From an uncultured Bacteroidales bacterium (GTDB lineage: Bacteria; Bacteroidota; Bacteroidia; Bacteroidales; UBA932): 52,147 nucleotides of DNA. Under the pieces are notes generated by a model. The model was given only the letters and a program-made list of their open reading frames with translations. It had not been told where the DNA came from and searched no databases. Each line of letters begins with the position of its first letter. Positions within the stretch are counted from its first letter, which is position 1. The stretch lies in assembly GCA_944326305.1 (NCBI GenBank), contig CALVDL010000006.1, positions 67,538 through 119,684 of the forward strand, in the 5' to 3' direction. Positions 9,519 through 19,499 of the stretch are shown here, in pieces. Position numbers and translations under genes: made by a program.

Positions 9519-12386
9519 ATGGCAGAAATAAGATTAAGTAAACTTACCAAAGAATTCAACATCGGACTGCAGACCCTCGTGGATTTCCTCAATGAAAAGG
9601 GGGCAGGCGTGGAAATGAACCCGAACGCCAAGATTTCGGATTCATACCTGCCTGCAATAGAGGCAAAATTCGGTGATGAACAGAAACTCAAGCAGGACTC
9701 GGAAAAAGTCGCCATCAAGCTCAAGGAGATCATTGAACTGGGGACCAAGAAGAAATCCGTCGCTGAAGATGAGGACGAGCCTGTAAAGGAAATAATCATC
9801 AAGAGCAACAGCTTCGCCCACAGTGCACCGGTACAGGAAGCAGCACCTGTCCAGAAGCCTCAGCCTGAACAGGAACCTGCCGCAGAACCGGAGCCGGTGC
9901 AGCAGACCGGACCGGAACCGGAGCATACAGACGGGCACGCACCTGCCGGAATCACGGAGGAAGAGACAAGGAAACCTATAATCGAAGGACTGAAGATTGT
10001 CGACAAGATCGACCTCTCCCAGTTTGAGAAAAAGGCCCACCAGGCCAAGAATGAAGAGCCGCGGAACGAGGAGGAGGCCCCTGTAGCCATGCCGGAAGAA
10101 AAGGCGGACATGGAGACGGAGGCAAAAGCCGAAGAAAAACCTATGGAAGAACAAGCAGCACCGGAGCCTGTCAAAGTACATGAGACCAGGGAAATCAAGA
10201 TCGAAGTGGAAAAGCTCCAGGGACCGAAGGTCGTCGACAAGATCGACCTCTCCCAGTTCGACAAGAAAAAGAAGAACAAGAAAAGGGAGAGGATTGCCAA
10301 GGGCGGAAGCCAGAAGGTGGATGTGACGAAGGTAGGAAACGAGGCCGACGACTTCAGGAAAAAGAAAAACAAGAATGAAGGCAAGAAGGACAGCAGGCAG
10401 GATGCCAATGCCTCGTCAGGAGGGAAAGGCAAGAAACGCGACCGCTTCAAGCCTATAATGAGCGAGGCCGAGGAAGAGGAGATGCAGAAGGAAATCCAGA
10501 AGCAGATCAAGGAGACCTACGCGAGGATGAACGAAAGCAAGTCCAAGAACAACTTCGGGGCCAAGCACAGGAGGGAAAAGAGGGAGCTCGCATCCCAGAA
10601 GCTCCAGGAGGAAATCGAGCAGCAGGAACTGGAGAAGAAGATCCTCAAGGTAACCGAATTCGTCACGGTGAACGATCTCGCCAACCTGATGAACATCCCT
10701 GTGACAAAGGTGATCGGGGCCTGCATGAGCCTCGGACTGATGGTATCCATAAACCAAAGGCTCGACGCGGAGACCATCGTCCTCGTTGCAGAGGAATTCG
10801 GATACGAAGTGGAGTTCGTGACGGCCGAGCTCACAGAAGCCATCGAACAGGAGAATGACGATGAAGGGGAGCTCGTCCCGAGACCGCCTGTAATCACAGT
10901 CATGGGTCACGTCGACCACGGAAAGACATCCCTTCTGGACTATATCCGCAAATCAAACGTGATAGCCGGAGAGGCCGGAGGAATCACCCAGCATATAGGA
11001 GCATACAACGTCGTGCTCCCTGACGGAAAGAGGATCACATTCCTTGACACCCCTGGACATGAGGCGTTCACTGCGATGCGTGCCCGCGGTGCAAAGATGA
11101 CCGACCTTGCAATCATCATCATCGCAGCCGATGACGCCATAATGCCGCAGACAGTCGAGGCAATCAACCACGCGCAGGCTGCAGGTGTGCCTATGGTATT
11201 TGCAATCAATAAAATAGACAAGCCGGGAGCAAATCCGGACAAGATACGCGAGCAGCTCGCCAACATGAACCTCCTCGTAGAGGAATGGGGAGGCAAGTAC
11301 CAGTGCCAGGAGATTTCCGCAAAGAAAGGCATAAACGTGGACAAGCTCCTTGACAAGGTCCTGCTGGAAGCCGAGCTTCTCGACCTGAAGGCAAACCCGT
11401 CGAAAAGGGCCACCGGTGCCGTAATAGAGTCCTCGCTTGACAAGGGCCGCGGATACCTCGCCACCGTCCTGGTACAGAACGGGACAATGCACGTCGGGGA
11501 CGTGATGCTGAGCGGCTGCTACACCGGAAGGGTCAAGGCCATGTTCAACGAACGCGGACAGAAGGTCGAGGAGGCCGGCCCGTCAACCCCTGTTTCCGTA
11601 CTCGGGCTCAACGGCGCCCCTACGGCAGGAGAGACATTCAACATCATGGCAGACGAGAAGGAGGCAAAGGACATAGCCAACAAGAGGGAGCAGCTCATCC
11701 GGATCCAGGGCATCAAGACCCAGAAGCACCTGTCCCTGGAGGAAATCGGACGGAGAATCGCCATAGGAAACTTCAAGGAACTGAACATCATTGTCAAAGG
11801 AGATGTCGACGGCTCTATCGAGGCACTGTCCGACTCCCTGCTCAAACTCTCTACCGAGGAAGTACGTGTCAATGTGATACACAAGGCTGTAGGAGCCATT
11901 TCCGAGTCGGATATACTCCTTGCGGCCGCTTCTGACGCCATCATCATCGGTTTCCAGGTCCGTCCTTCAGCCAATGCACGCAAGCTCGCAGAGAAGGAAG
12001 AGATTGAAATCAGACTCTACTCTGTCATCTATGACGCCATAAACGAGGTCAAAAGCGGTATTGAAGGCATGCTCGCGCCTGAAGAGAAAGAGGAGGTCAC
12101 AGCAACGGCAGAAGTCGCAGAGACATTCAAGATTTCCAAGGTCGGGACAATTGCAGGATGCGTTGTCAAGGAAGGCAAGCTGACAAGGAATGCCAAAGTG
12201 CGTGTCATCCGTGACGGTATCGTTGTATACACCGGTGAACTCGGCTCGCTCAAGAGGTTCAAGGATGATGTGAAAGAAGTCCTCGCCGGAATGGACTGCG
12301 GACTCAACATCGCAGGCTACAATGACATCAAGGTCGGCGACGTCGTGGAAGCCTACAACATCATCGAGATCAAACGGACGCTGTAA
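9519..12386 (+). CDS. infB: Translation initiation factor IF-2
   Basis: GTPase that brings initiator tRNA to the 30S subunit. The 955 residues have a long charged N-terminal extension (1 to about 360), an IF2 N-terminal domain, then the G domain with G1 GHVDHGKT (463-470), G3 DTPGHEAF and G4 NKID, followed by domains II-IV ending NIIEIKRTL. The extension carries an internal duplication: DKIDLSQF occurs near residues 163 and 241, encoded by an identical 26-base stretch (9999-10024 and 10233-10258). Last gene of the rimP operon, followed by a strong terminator. Confidence 0.97.
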   Translation: MAEIRLSKLTKEFNIGLQTLVDFLNEKGAGVEMNPNAKISDSYLPAIEAKFGDEQKLKQDSEKVAIKLKEIIELGTKKKSVAEDEDEPVKEIIIKSNSFAHSAPVQEAAPVQKPQPEQEPAAEPEPVQQTGPEPEHTDGHAPAGITEEETRKPIIEGLKIVDKIDLSQFEKKAHQAKNEEPRNEEEAPVAMPEEKADMETEAKAEEKPMEEQAAPEPVKVHETREIKIEVEKLQGPKVVDKIDLSQFDKKKKNKKRERIAKGGSQKVDVTKVGNEADDFRKKKNKNEGKKDSRQDANASSGGKGKKRDRFKPIMSEAEEEEMQKEIQKQIKETYARMNESKSKNNFGAKHRREKRELASQKLQEEIEQQELEKKILKVTEFVTVNDLANLMNIPVTKVIGACMSLGLMVSINQRLDAETIVLVAEEFGYEVEFVTAELTEAIEQENDDEGELVPRPPVITVMGHVDHGKTSLLDYIRKSNVIAGEAGGITQHIGAYNVVLPDGKRITFLDTPGHEAFTAMRARGAKMTDLAIIIIAADDAIMPQTVEAINHAQAAGVPMVFAINKIDKPGANPDKIREQLANMNLLVEEWGGKYQCQEISAKKGINVDKLLDKVLLEAELLDLKANPSKRATGAVIESSLDKGRGYLATVLVQNGTMHVGDVMLSGCYTGRVKAMFNERGQKVEEAGPSTPVSVLGLNGAPTAGETFNIMADEKEAKDIANKREQLIRIQGIKTQKHLSLEEIGRRIAIGNFKELNIIVKGDVDGSIEALSDSLLKLSTEEVRVNVIHKAVGAISESDILLAAASDAIIIGFQVRPSANARKLAEKEEIEIRLYSVIYDAINEVKSGIEGMLAPEEKEEVTATAEVAETFKISKVGTIAGCVVKEGKLTRNAKVRVIRDGIVVYTGELGSLKRFKDDVKEVLAGMDCGLNIAGYNDIKVGDVVEAYNIIEIKRTL

Positions 12387-12444
12387 CGGCTACATAAAAG
12401 CTTTCCCGAATCCCCTCACCGGGACAGGAAACGGCAGGAAACAG

Positions 12445-12485
12445 GACAGGCCGGAGGAATTCCTCCGGCCTGTCTGCGTTTTTGA
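12445..12485 (+). terminator. Rho-independent terminator after infB
   Basis: A perfect 15-bp inverted repeat with no spacer (12445-12459 with 12460-12474, core CCGGAGGAATTCCTCCGG) is followed within three bases by a T5 run (12479-12483). It lies 58 bases past the infB stop and closes the rimP-nusA-infB operon. Confidence 0.9.
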
Positions 12486-12600
12486 TCCGCACAAGAAAAT
12501 TTGAGTGCGGCCCAGCACTCCCTTAGACACCAGAAGTATGGACACTTGAAAATGTCCGTTCCATTCACTATATTTGAAGGGAATATGCATACCCAGGAAC

Positions 12601-13347
12601 ATGAACCCGAAACATCAGCATTCCGGAATAGCAGTAACAGCAGCGGTCATTTTGCTGGCTGGAGTGCTGCATTGTCCTATATACGCACAGAGGACAGGCG
12701 GGGAACTGACGACGGAGTCTTTCGACTCCACACTTGTAAGCGACATACGGGTCCTTTCGGGAAAAGCCGTCAGGCACAATGTCATATCCGCCGGACAGCG
12801 CGACTCCATCCTGTCCTTCATAGACAACTCCATGCCGAAAGACTCCCCTCAGCTAAGGATAGACATCCTTAAACGGATACTCTCAAGAATAGATGAGGAA
12901 TACGACAGGACAATCCCGTCAGGAAATATAAACTCGGCTATCCCCAAAGAACTCATAATGAGCCTCATACCGACTTCGCTACCGGTTCCGGAAACATTTG
13001 TCGACAAAAACCGGGAAAAGCTCTCCGCACAGATAATGGCCATAACATCGGTCAAGACCGACATAGCAAAGTCCATCGCCGCATCAACACCATTCAATCT
13101 CCCTTTAGGCGTGATCTATTTCGGCAGGCTCCTGTTCGGCCGGGGGATGCCGGTTTCAGGCAATGCAATACCGGTAATGAACGGACTGTTCTATATATAC
13201 ATGCCTGGAGGGAAGCCTCTCGAATTTGACGAATCCGTATTCAAGGACAGGGAACATTTTGACCCGAACGTATATAAATTCTCCAAACCGCAGATGCAGT
13301 ACGACCTGTACGAGGGCCTGCATTTCAAGGCGAACAACCTGCCTTAA
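12601..13347 (+). CDS. Secreted protein of unknown function, possibly truncated
   Basis: Family not recognised. From the ATG at 12601 it gives 248 residues with an N-terminal signal peptide (hydrophobic AVTAAVILLAGVL, then a YAQ cleavage-like end), so it is probably periplasmic. The mature part is alpha-rich and charged early, with a more hydrophobic region LPLGVIYFGRLLFG near residue 160. After the TAA at 13345-13347 the same reading frame stays open for another 46 codons (LTDRKEPYGKFPKIIQNDFW and on) and ends just past the start of the next gene, overlapping its ATG. The stop may therefore be a nonsense mutation in a gene of about 295 codons. An upstream in-frame start at 12574 is unlikely. 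Confidence 0.6.
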   Translation: MNPKHQHSGIAVTAAVILLAGVLHCPIYAQRTGGELTTESFDSTLVSDIRVLSGKAVRHNVISAGQRDSILSFIDNSMPKDSPQLRIDILKRILSRIDEEYDRTIPSGNINSAIPKELIMSLIPTSLPVPETFVDKNREKLSAQIMAITSVKTDIAKSIAASTPFNLPLGVIYFGRLLFGRGMPVSGNAIPVMNGLFYIYMPGGKPLEFDESVFKDREHFDPNVYKFSKPQMQYDLYEGLHFKANNLP

Positions 13348-13477
13348 AGGGACCGGCATGATGTCAGGTTTTCCTTGGAAAAGAAGAATCTGACAGACAG
13401 GAAAGAGCCATACGGGAAATTCCCCAAAATTATTCAAAACGACTTCTGGAATCAATTTGACAAACTGACATCAGACT

Positions 13478-14232
13478 ATGCTACTTAAACTCATACCAGG
13501 CTATATTCTGACTGCAATGGCCGTTTCACTTCCGTTTGCAGCAGACGCACAGCAGACACTCTGGAATTCCACCATGTTTCATATCTGACCGGACTGGTCC
13601 CGGCTTCGGAGTATAACGGGGCAGACAGTCTCACTGTCACACTGGTTCCGGCAGAATTACAGGAAGCCGTAGTCCTGGGGTCCGGTGCCAAAGAAAAGAC
13701 ACTGGTCAACAAAGGGGCGAGATTCCCTGCAGCATACGGGGTATACACGCCGGACAGGACCGGCAATGAAATAGGCTCGACCGTAAAAGTCAGGCACAGG
13801 TTCCAGATAAAGGAATTCAGTTTCAAGGTCGCCTTCAACACCATCGAGGAATGCAAGGTAAGCCTGAATGTATATAGAATTACCGAAGGCATTTTCAGAA
13901 ATATCATGACAGTCCCCCTCTATATAGACATCAGGACATCCTCAAGACCGGTATCATACAGAGCAGCCCCGTCCGCCACAATGATCCTGGAGCCAGGAGA
14001 ATATTTTGTCAGTCTGGCTTTTGTAGACTGCTCCGACAAGTCAAAGGCAGAATGGAATGAGGCCAAGGATCTTACAGGAAAAGCATACATGGAAAAAATT
14101 AACGAAAACAGACTGGAGTTCCCTCTGTACTTCAAATCAGGCTACTGCCGCGACACTGTCCTCGGGGAAATCGTGAAGTCCCCGTTCAATATGGGGCTTA
14201 CCGTCTCCGGTCTGGAATACAGGGACAAATGA
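13478..14232 (+). pseudogene. Decayed gene for a secreted protein with CarboxypepD-type regulatory domain
   Basis: An ATG at 13478 opens a clean signal peptide (MLLKLIPGYILTAMAVSLPF, then ADAQQ), but that frame stops at 13586-13588. From about 13560 another frame (shifted by -1/+2) runs open to the TGA at 14230-14232. It contains FHHVSYLTGLVPASEYNG, LTVTLVPAELQEAVVLG and KVSLNVYRI. This is the usual end of a carboxypeptidase-like regulatory domain plus the following domain of Bacteroidetes surface proteins. The front of the regulatory domain (roughly 70 residues) is absent, so a deletion with frameshift best explains it. From the first internal ATG only 108 residues (13906-14232) could be made, without export signal. 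Confidence 0.65.
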
Positions 14233-14295
14233 CTGTAAAGAAGTTTTACAGTGTTTACAGCGGAGTGTAAAGAAATTTTACACTCCGCTGTTTTA
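14231..14295 (+). terminator. Two tandem hairpins, the second a likely terminator
   Basis: Hairpin 1 pairs ACTGTAAA (14232-14239) with TTTACAGT (14245-14252). Hairpin 2 pairs ACAGCGGAGTGTAAA (14257-14271) with its exact complement at 14277-14291 (15 bp, 5-base loop) and runs into TTTT (14291-14294). Both share the core GTAAAGAA-TTTTAC. They separate the decayed gene from the transporter locus. Confidence 0.75.
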
Positions 14296-14387
14296 TTGTA
14301 AATTGTATCATTGTGACACTCAATACTTTAATCTCTCAGGCACGGACAATGTAACTTTCTGGCACGTCTGATTGAAATATCTATAGA

Positions 14388-15752
14388 ATGAAAAAAGGAA
14401 AAATATTCATAGCTGCGGCGGTTTCAGCAGTGATGGCAGCATTTCCGGCCAAGTCTTCCGGACAGGTGATGACCCTGAAGGACTGTATGGAATACGCCAC
14501 CTCCAATTCTACAAAGCTGAGGATACAGCAGGCCACGAATGACGATAACCAGGTTGCACGCAGGGATGCCATACTGGCAGCGTTCACACCAACAGTCAGC
14601 GGCCAGGGACATGTCTATTATAATTTCGGAAGAGCAATCGACCCTGAAAGCAATACCTATATCTCCACGACTTCTTTCAACAACGCATATTCCGTTTCGG
14701 CAGGCATAAATCTTTTCAACGGATTCCAGGCCGTCAACAATCTGCGCATAACCAAGACAGCCAAGGCAATGGGAATCAGCCAGGAGCAGCAGATTGAAGA
14801 CCAGGTCTGTCTGGCAACCATCGAAGCATACTACAATGTCGTCTATTATACCCGGCTGGCAGATATACTTTCTGACCAGGTCAGGACAGCACAGGAAGCC
14901 CTGCACCTTGCCAGAAGGCAGGAGGAACTCGGGCAGAAAGGCTATGCGGACGTAGTGCAGATGGAAGCGGACCTGTCTGACCGGGAATATGACCTGATAA
15001 CAGCCAGGAACAGCCTGGAGGATGCCTATATCACACTGAAAGACGTACTGTTCTGGCCTATAACAGATTCTCTTGCTATCGACACATCATCTGCAGAAGA
15101 AGGCAACGAGCTGTACCTCCTGACCGACGAGAACAATCCGGATGACATAATCGGCAACGCCATGAATACCCTCCCGGACATTTCCATCGCCAAAGGCAAT
15201 ATGGAAAACGCCAGGCTCGAACTCAGGACCGCCAGATGGCAGCTCTCCCCTACTCTCTCATTATACGGCGGATGGTCGACCAGTTACTATACTTATCCCG
15301 GACAGGCAGGATATGCCGCCGACCCGTTCTGGAACCAGTTCCGGAACAACGGAGGAGAATATCTGCAGCTGTCGCTTTCAATCCCGATATTCGACCGGCT
15401 ATCCAGACATTCGGCCATAGCACGCAAGAAAAACGCATATAAACGGGCGACTGCAGAATATGAACAGAAAGTGAGAGAAGTGGAGGCGGAAGTACTGAGG
15501 GCGATAAAAGACCGCGACGGTGCCGAATCCGCTTATTTCCAGGCAGAAAAGCGTGCAAATGTACAGGAGGAGGCATTCAGCCTCAACAGCAGGAAATTCG
15601 AGCTGGGCCTGATTTCATCAATCGAATACAAGACTGCTTCCGAGAGCTATCTGAAGGCAAAGGCCGAAAGGCTCAACGCCCTGCTGCAGTTCTACCTGAA
15701 AAAACATATAGTCTCATACTACAACGGAATATCATATATAGACCAATTCTGA
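14388..15752 (+). CDS. TolC-family outer-membrane efflux channel
   Basis: Outer-membrane/periplasmic exit duct of a tripartite transporter. The 454 residues have a signal peptide (AAAVSAVMAAFPAKSSGQ), the TolC-family opening MTLKDCMEYATSNS, and two repeats of long coiled-coil helices with beta strands between (ISAGINLFNGFQAVNNLR; LSIPIFDRLSRHSAIARKK). The second repeat ends in LNSRKFELGLISSIEYKTA, a typical OEP ending. It is the first gene of the transporter locus and is followed by the fusion protein, so it is probably the dedicated channel for the permeases downstream. Confidence 0.92.
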   Translation: MKKGKIFIAAAVSAVMAAFPAKSSGQVMTLKDCMEYATSNSTKLRIQQATNDDNQVARRDAILAAFTPTVSGQGHVYYNFGRAIDPESNTYISTTSFNNAYSVSAGINLFNGFQAVNNLRITKTAKAMGISQEQQIEDQVCLATIEAYYNVVYYTRLADILSDQVRTAQEALHLARRQEELGQKGYADVVQMEADLSDREYDLITARNSLEDAYITLKDVLFWPITDSLAIDTSSAEEGNELYLLTDENNPDDIIGNAMNTLPDISIAKGNMENARLELRTARWQLSPTLSLYGGWSTSYYTYPGQAGYAADPFWNQFRNNGGEYLQLSLSIPIFDRLSRHSAIARKKNAYKRATAEYEQKVREVEAEVLRAIKDRDGAESAYFQAEKRANVQEEAFSLNSRKFELGLISSIEYKTASESYLKAKAERLNALLQFYLKKHIVSYYNGISYIDQF

Positions 15753-15786
15753 CCCGAGCCCTCCGGGCTGTCGCGAAGCGACCGGG
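15753..15786 (+). other. Compact three-way-junction RNA element between channel and fusion-protein genes
   Basis: All 34 bases can be paired apart from two 3-base loops. The outer stem CCCG (15753-15756) pairs with CGGG (15783-15786). Hairpin A is AGCCC-TCC-GGGCT (15757-15769) and hairpin B is GTCGC-GAA-GCGAC (15770-15782). It starts directly after the stop codon of the TolC-like gene. A role as mRNA processing, stability or attenuation element is inferred. Confidence 0.6.
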
Positions 15787-15819
15787 CGGATAAAAAACAG
15801 AATATAAAAAGCATTTGAT

Positions 15820-17094
15820 ATGGAAAACGAGACAATGGACAGGAAAATAGAGAAGACGACCGGATGGAGGGTGGCTTTTACAAAAAGAGCGCTCCCGTAT
15901 TGGGGCGGAGCCCTCTTTCTGGCTCTGGTCTTCTGGCTGGTGTTCAGGGACAATTCTTCCACTCTCCGCGTTGACGGACAGACCCTTACGATAGGGAATG
16001 TCACAGAAGGGGAATTCAACGACTACATCCGCATAAGCGGTCAGGTGCAGCCTATGACGACTATTCAGATCAGCCCGCTCGAAGGCGGTGTCGTAGAAGA
16101 AATCATCAGGGAGGAAGGCAGCCAGGTGAAGAAAGGAGACGAGATACTGAGGCTGAGCAACGAGAACCTCGACCTGCAGATCCTCAACTCGGAAGCGGAA
16201 CTGGCCGAGAAAGAGAACCTTCTGCGTAACACCATGATTTCCATGGAACAGGAAAAACTCAGCGTCAGGCAGGAAAAGCTCCAGCTGCAGATGGAAGTGC
16301 GCAGGAACAAGCGTGCCTACGAGCAGCAGAAAGCCCTCTATGACGAGAAACTGATAGCACGGGAAGAATGGCTGAAGGCCGAAGAGGACTATCTCCTGAG
16401 TCTGGACAAGCTGGAACTGGTGAAGAACAAGGAAATCCAGGACAGCCTCTACAGGACGGTGCAGATAGAACAGATGCAGGAAAGTCTGGACAACATGAAG
16501 ATAAACATGCAGATGATCCGCAAACGCAAGGACAACCTTACCATCAAGGCGCCTATCGACGGGGAACTCGGTCTTCTGGATGCCGTACTCGGGCAGTCCA
16601 TAGCTTCAGGCACCAGAATAGGCCAGATAAACGACCTGACAAGCTACAAGATCGAGGCACAGATAGACGAGCACTATATAGACAGGGTCACCGCAGGACT
16701 GGAAGCCGTATTCGAAAGGCAGAACGAATCCTTCCACGCAGTCATCCGGAAAGTGTACCCGGAAGTGCGCGAAGGCAAATTCAAGGCAGACTTCAAATTT
16801 TCGGGCGAGCAGCCGGACAACATCCGCACAGGCCAGACCTACTATATGAACCTGCAGCTCGGACTTCCTGAGGAGGCGGTGCTCATACCGAGAGGCACAT
16901 TCTACCAGTACACGGGAGGGAAATGGATCTATGTCCTCTCCCCTGACGGCAGCCGGGCGGCCAAACGCGAAATCAGGATCGGGCGCCAGAATCCCCAGTA
17001 CTACGAAGTGGAAGAAGGGCTGCAGCCTGGAGAAAAGGTCATCATCTCCAACTATGAAACCTTCAGGGACAATGATATACTGATTCTCAAATAG
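15820..17094 (+). CDS. Membrane fusion (periplasmic adaptor) protein, HlyD/MacA type
   Basis: Bridges inner-membrane permease and outer-membrane channel. The 424 residues have an N-terminal membrane anchor (WGGALFLALVFWLVF, about residues 27-42), a first half biotinyl-lipoyl motif (QISPLEGGVVEEIIREEGSQVKKGDEIL), and a long coiled-coil hairpin of about 140 residues (EAELAEKENLL to MQMIRKRKDN). The second lipoyl half follows (TIKAPIDGELGLL), then beta-barrel and membrane-proximal domains ending EKVIISNYETFRDNDILILK. A second Met at 15835 is an alternative start. The first permease begins six bases after its stop. Confidence 0.92.
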   Translation: MENETMDRKIEKTTGWRVAFTKRALPYWGGALFLALVFWLVFRDNSSTLRVDGQTLTIGNVTEGEFNDYIRISGQVQPMTTIQISPLEGGVVEEIIREEGSQVKKGDEILRLSNENLDLQILNSEAELAEKENLLRNTMISMEQEKLSVRQEKLQLQMEVRRNKRAYEQQKALYDEKLIAREEWLKAEEDYLLSLDKLELVKNKEIQDSLYRTVQIEQMQESLDNMKINMQMIRKRKDNLTIKAPIDGELGLLDAVLGQSIASGTRIGQINDLTSYKIEAQIDEHYIDRVTAGLEAVFERQNESFHAVIRKVYPEVREGKFKADFKFSGEQPDNIRTGQTYYMNLQLGLPEEAVLIPRGTFYQYTGGKWIYVLSPDGSRAAKREIRIGRQNPQYYEVEEGLQPGEKVIISNYETFRDNDILILK

Positions 17095-17100
17095 ACGACT

Positions 17101-19476
17101 ATGAAAAACATCATTTCAGCCATCAGGAGCCTGCCGCGGAAAGGGCAGCACAACATAATGAAAATCACAACGCTTGCCATAGGACTGGCTCTCGGTCTCG
17201 TCCTGATAGCCAAAGTGGCTTTCGAGCAGAGCTATGACGGGTTCTATGAGGACAGCGACAGGATATATCTGGTCATGGAGACATTCCCGGACCAGACAGA
17301 CAATACCAAGACAGAAATATACCCCCGGACACCAGGCGGCGTACCTGTCTACCTGAGAATGATGTCTCCTGAGATAGAGACCTCCACCAGATTCACCGCA
17401 CTGGGAGAAGGCTCGACATTCACACTGACCGAATCCAGGGAAAAGCTGAAAGCCACATACGCCGCCGCTGACTCATGCTTCTTCGACATACTGTCTGTAG
17501 ATGTGCTTCAGGGAGACCCTAAAGAAATACTGTCCAGCCCGCTGCAGGCCATGGTATCCGAGTCCGTCGCCGAAAATATAGGCGGTGATGTCACGGGCAG
17601 GACGATAGTCCTGGACGGAAGGGAGGATGCGGTGCTGACCATCTGCGGAGTATTCAGGGATTTTCCCGAAAATTCCATTTTCAGCCACCTGGAAATGCTG
17701 GTATCGATGCCTTCGATTTCATATTATACCTGGGACGGCTCGATGAACCTGCTTGGAAACGACAGGTACACCAGCCTGATAAAAATCCGGGACGGGGCCG
17801 ATATAGCTGACGTGCAGGTCCAGACTGACAAATTCATAGAGGACAATTTCGCCGAGACACTGGAAAAAAGCGGACTGGATCTCGGGATTACATTCCGAAG
17901 GCTCGATTCATGGCACAGTTCCAATACCCAGACCAGAAACATGACCCTGATGCTCAGCCTGATAGCATTCGCGCTGCTGTTCACTGCGGCCATGAACTAC
18001 ATCCTGCTTACAGTATCTTCAATCATCGGAAGGTCGAAGGAAATGGCCGTGTGCAAATGCTACGGTGCTGACAAGAAGGACATCAGGGGAATGCTTGTCA
18101 CCGAAGCGGGAGTCCATACATTCCTGGCATTCGCGGCAGGGATGGTCCTGCTGGCGGTATTCAGCGGCACTGTAGAGAAACTTACCGGAACTTCACTTGC
18201 CGGTCTGCTTTCAGGAGGAAGGATATTCATACTCATGGCGGTGTGCATAGTCCTGGCCGTTGTCTCCGGCGCCATCCCCGGAAACATATTCGCCAGAATA
18301 CCTGTATCTTCCGCACTGCGCAGCTACCGGGAATCCAAACGGCGCTGGAAACTGGCCCTGCTGTCTGTCCAGTTTGCGGCGGCTGCGTTCCTCTCGATCC
18401 TGCTGCTTGTCATTTCAGGACAATACAGACTCGTGACCAGCGCCGACACAGGATACGAATACGACAACCTGGCTTATACCAGCCTTGAACCGATAGGAGA
18501 CAGCGCCCAGCGCAGTCTGATCCTGCAGGAACTCGCAAAACTTCCTGAAGTGGAAGCGGTCACTTTTGCCGATGCCCTTCCGATGAACGGCTCCAGCGGG
18601 GACAATGTAATGCTTCCGGGAGACTCCCGGGAACTGTTCAACTGCGCCGACCTGTATTATGTCGGAGACGGATATTTCGACCTGATGGAAATACCTGTCA
18701 TCCAGGGCCGAGTTTTCAACCGGAACGCCGGACAGGACCAGGAGATAATGGTCAGCAGGAGATTTGTCGGATTCATGGAAAAGACAGCAGGATGGGACTC
18801 CGACATAGTCGGGAAAGACGTATACATCACTTCATACGACAGGCCTATGACCATCTGCGGAGTATATGAGGATTTCAGTATAGGCTCGGCACTGAATCCG
18901 GACCTCAGACCGTCAGTAATCGCATACAGGCAGACCCCGACCAAAGGTTTTGCCCTGATAAAGTTCCACAGGATTTCTCCTGAAGCCATCGCCAGGGCGG
19001 AGCAGGTAATCTCCGGTATCGCCCCGGACAAGGAAATGTATGTCTGGTCATACCGGAATGACATGAAGGGCCTCTATGCCGGAACCCTTAATTTCAGGAA
19101 TGCAGTGACAGTCGGAGGCATAGTCACTCTGCTGATAGTCTTCATCGGTCTGGTCGGCTACACTTCCGATGAGGTGAACCGCAGGCGCAAGGAAATAGCC
19201 GTAAGAAAGATAAACGGAGCCGTAATGCGCGATATCGCCCGGATGATGAACACTGATGTAGTCAAGATAGCGCTTCCGTCCGTTGCTGCCGGTGCCGTGG
19301 CGGCGTTCTTCACCGGGGCAGGCTGGCTGGAGCAGTTCGCGATAAAGACTCCGATGGGATGGTACATGTTCATCGGAGGGGCACTTACGGTGCTGGTCCT
19401 CAGCATCGCCGTGGCTTCTTACAATGTACTGCGCATAGCAGGGGAAAACCCTGTGAAGTCGTTGAGGTCGGAATGA
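17101..19476 (+). CDS. FtsX/MacB-type ABC transporter permease (permease 1 of 5)
   Basis: A 791-residue double-length permease: an N-terminal membrane helix (TTLAIGLALGLVLIAKVAF), a periplasmic MacB-like domain, an FtsX domain with three helices (about 280-410), a second helix-plus-periplasmic unit, and a second FtsX domain (from about 665). The cytoplasmic coupling loops read RSKEMAVCKCYGAD and RRRKEIAVRKINGA, the latter matching the usual K-x-x-G pattern. It ends ENPVKSLRSE, the common C-terminal motif of these proteins. No ATPase domain is present, so it must use the separate ATPase encoded downstream. It overlaps a possible upstream start of permease 2 (ATGA at 19473). Confidence 0.9.
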   Translation: MKNIISAIRSLPRKGQHNIMKITTLAIGLALGLVLIAKVAFEQSYDGFYEDSDRIYLVMETFPDQTDNTKTEIYPRTPGGVPVYLRMMSPEIETSTRFTALGEGSTFTLTESREKLKATYAAADSCFFDILSVDVLQGDPKEILSSPLQAMVSESVAENIGGDVTGRTIVLDGREDAVLTICGVFRDFPENSIFSHLEMLVSMPSISYYTWDGSMNLLGNDRYTSLIKIRDGADIADVQVQTDKFIEDNFAETLEKSGLDLGITFRRLDSWHSSNTQTRNMTLMLSLIAFALLFTAAMNYILLTVSSIIGRSKEMAVCKCYGADKKDIRGMLVTEAGVHTFLAFAAGMVLLAVFSGTVEKLTGTSLAGLLSGGRIFILMAVCIVLAVVSGAIPGNIFARIPVSSALRSYRESKRRWKLALLSVQFAAAAFLSILLLVISGQYRLVTSADTGYEYDNLAYTSLEPIGDSAQRSLILQELAKLPEVEAVTFADALPMNGSSGDNVMLPGDSRELFNCADLYYVGDGYFDLMEIPVIQGRVFNRNAGQDQEIMVSRRFVGFMEKTAGWDSDIVGKDVYITSYDRPMTICGVYEDFSIGSALNPDLRPSVIAYRQTPTKGFALIKFHRISPEAIARAEQVISGIAPDKEMYVWSYRNDMKGLYAGTLNFRNAVTVGGIVTLLIVFIGLVGYTSDEVNRRRKEIAVRKINGAVMRDIARMMNTDVVKIALPSVAAGAVAAFFTGAGWLEQFAIKTPMGWYMFIGGALTVLVLSIAVASYNVLRIAGENPVKSLRSE

Positions 19477-19499
19477 CGGATAAAACAAACGGAAAAGAT

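Noticed and set aside
14360..14375. Sigma-54-like TGGCACG followed by ATTGA upstream of the TolC-like gene
   Set aside because: Spacing to the -12 element is one base too long and the GC of the -12 box is missing; it would also place the start at the ATG. Not strong enough to annotate.
19359..19499. Longer N-terminus for permease 2
   Set aside because: The extension is an out-of-frame image of permease 1; the ATG at 19500 aligns with permeases 3 and 5. The overlapping ATG at 19473 remains possible but is less supported.
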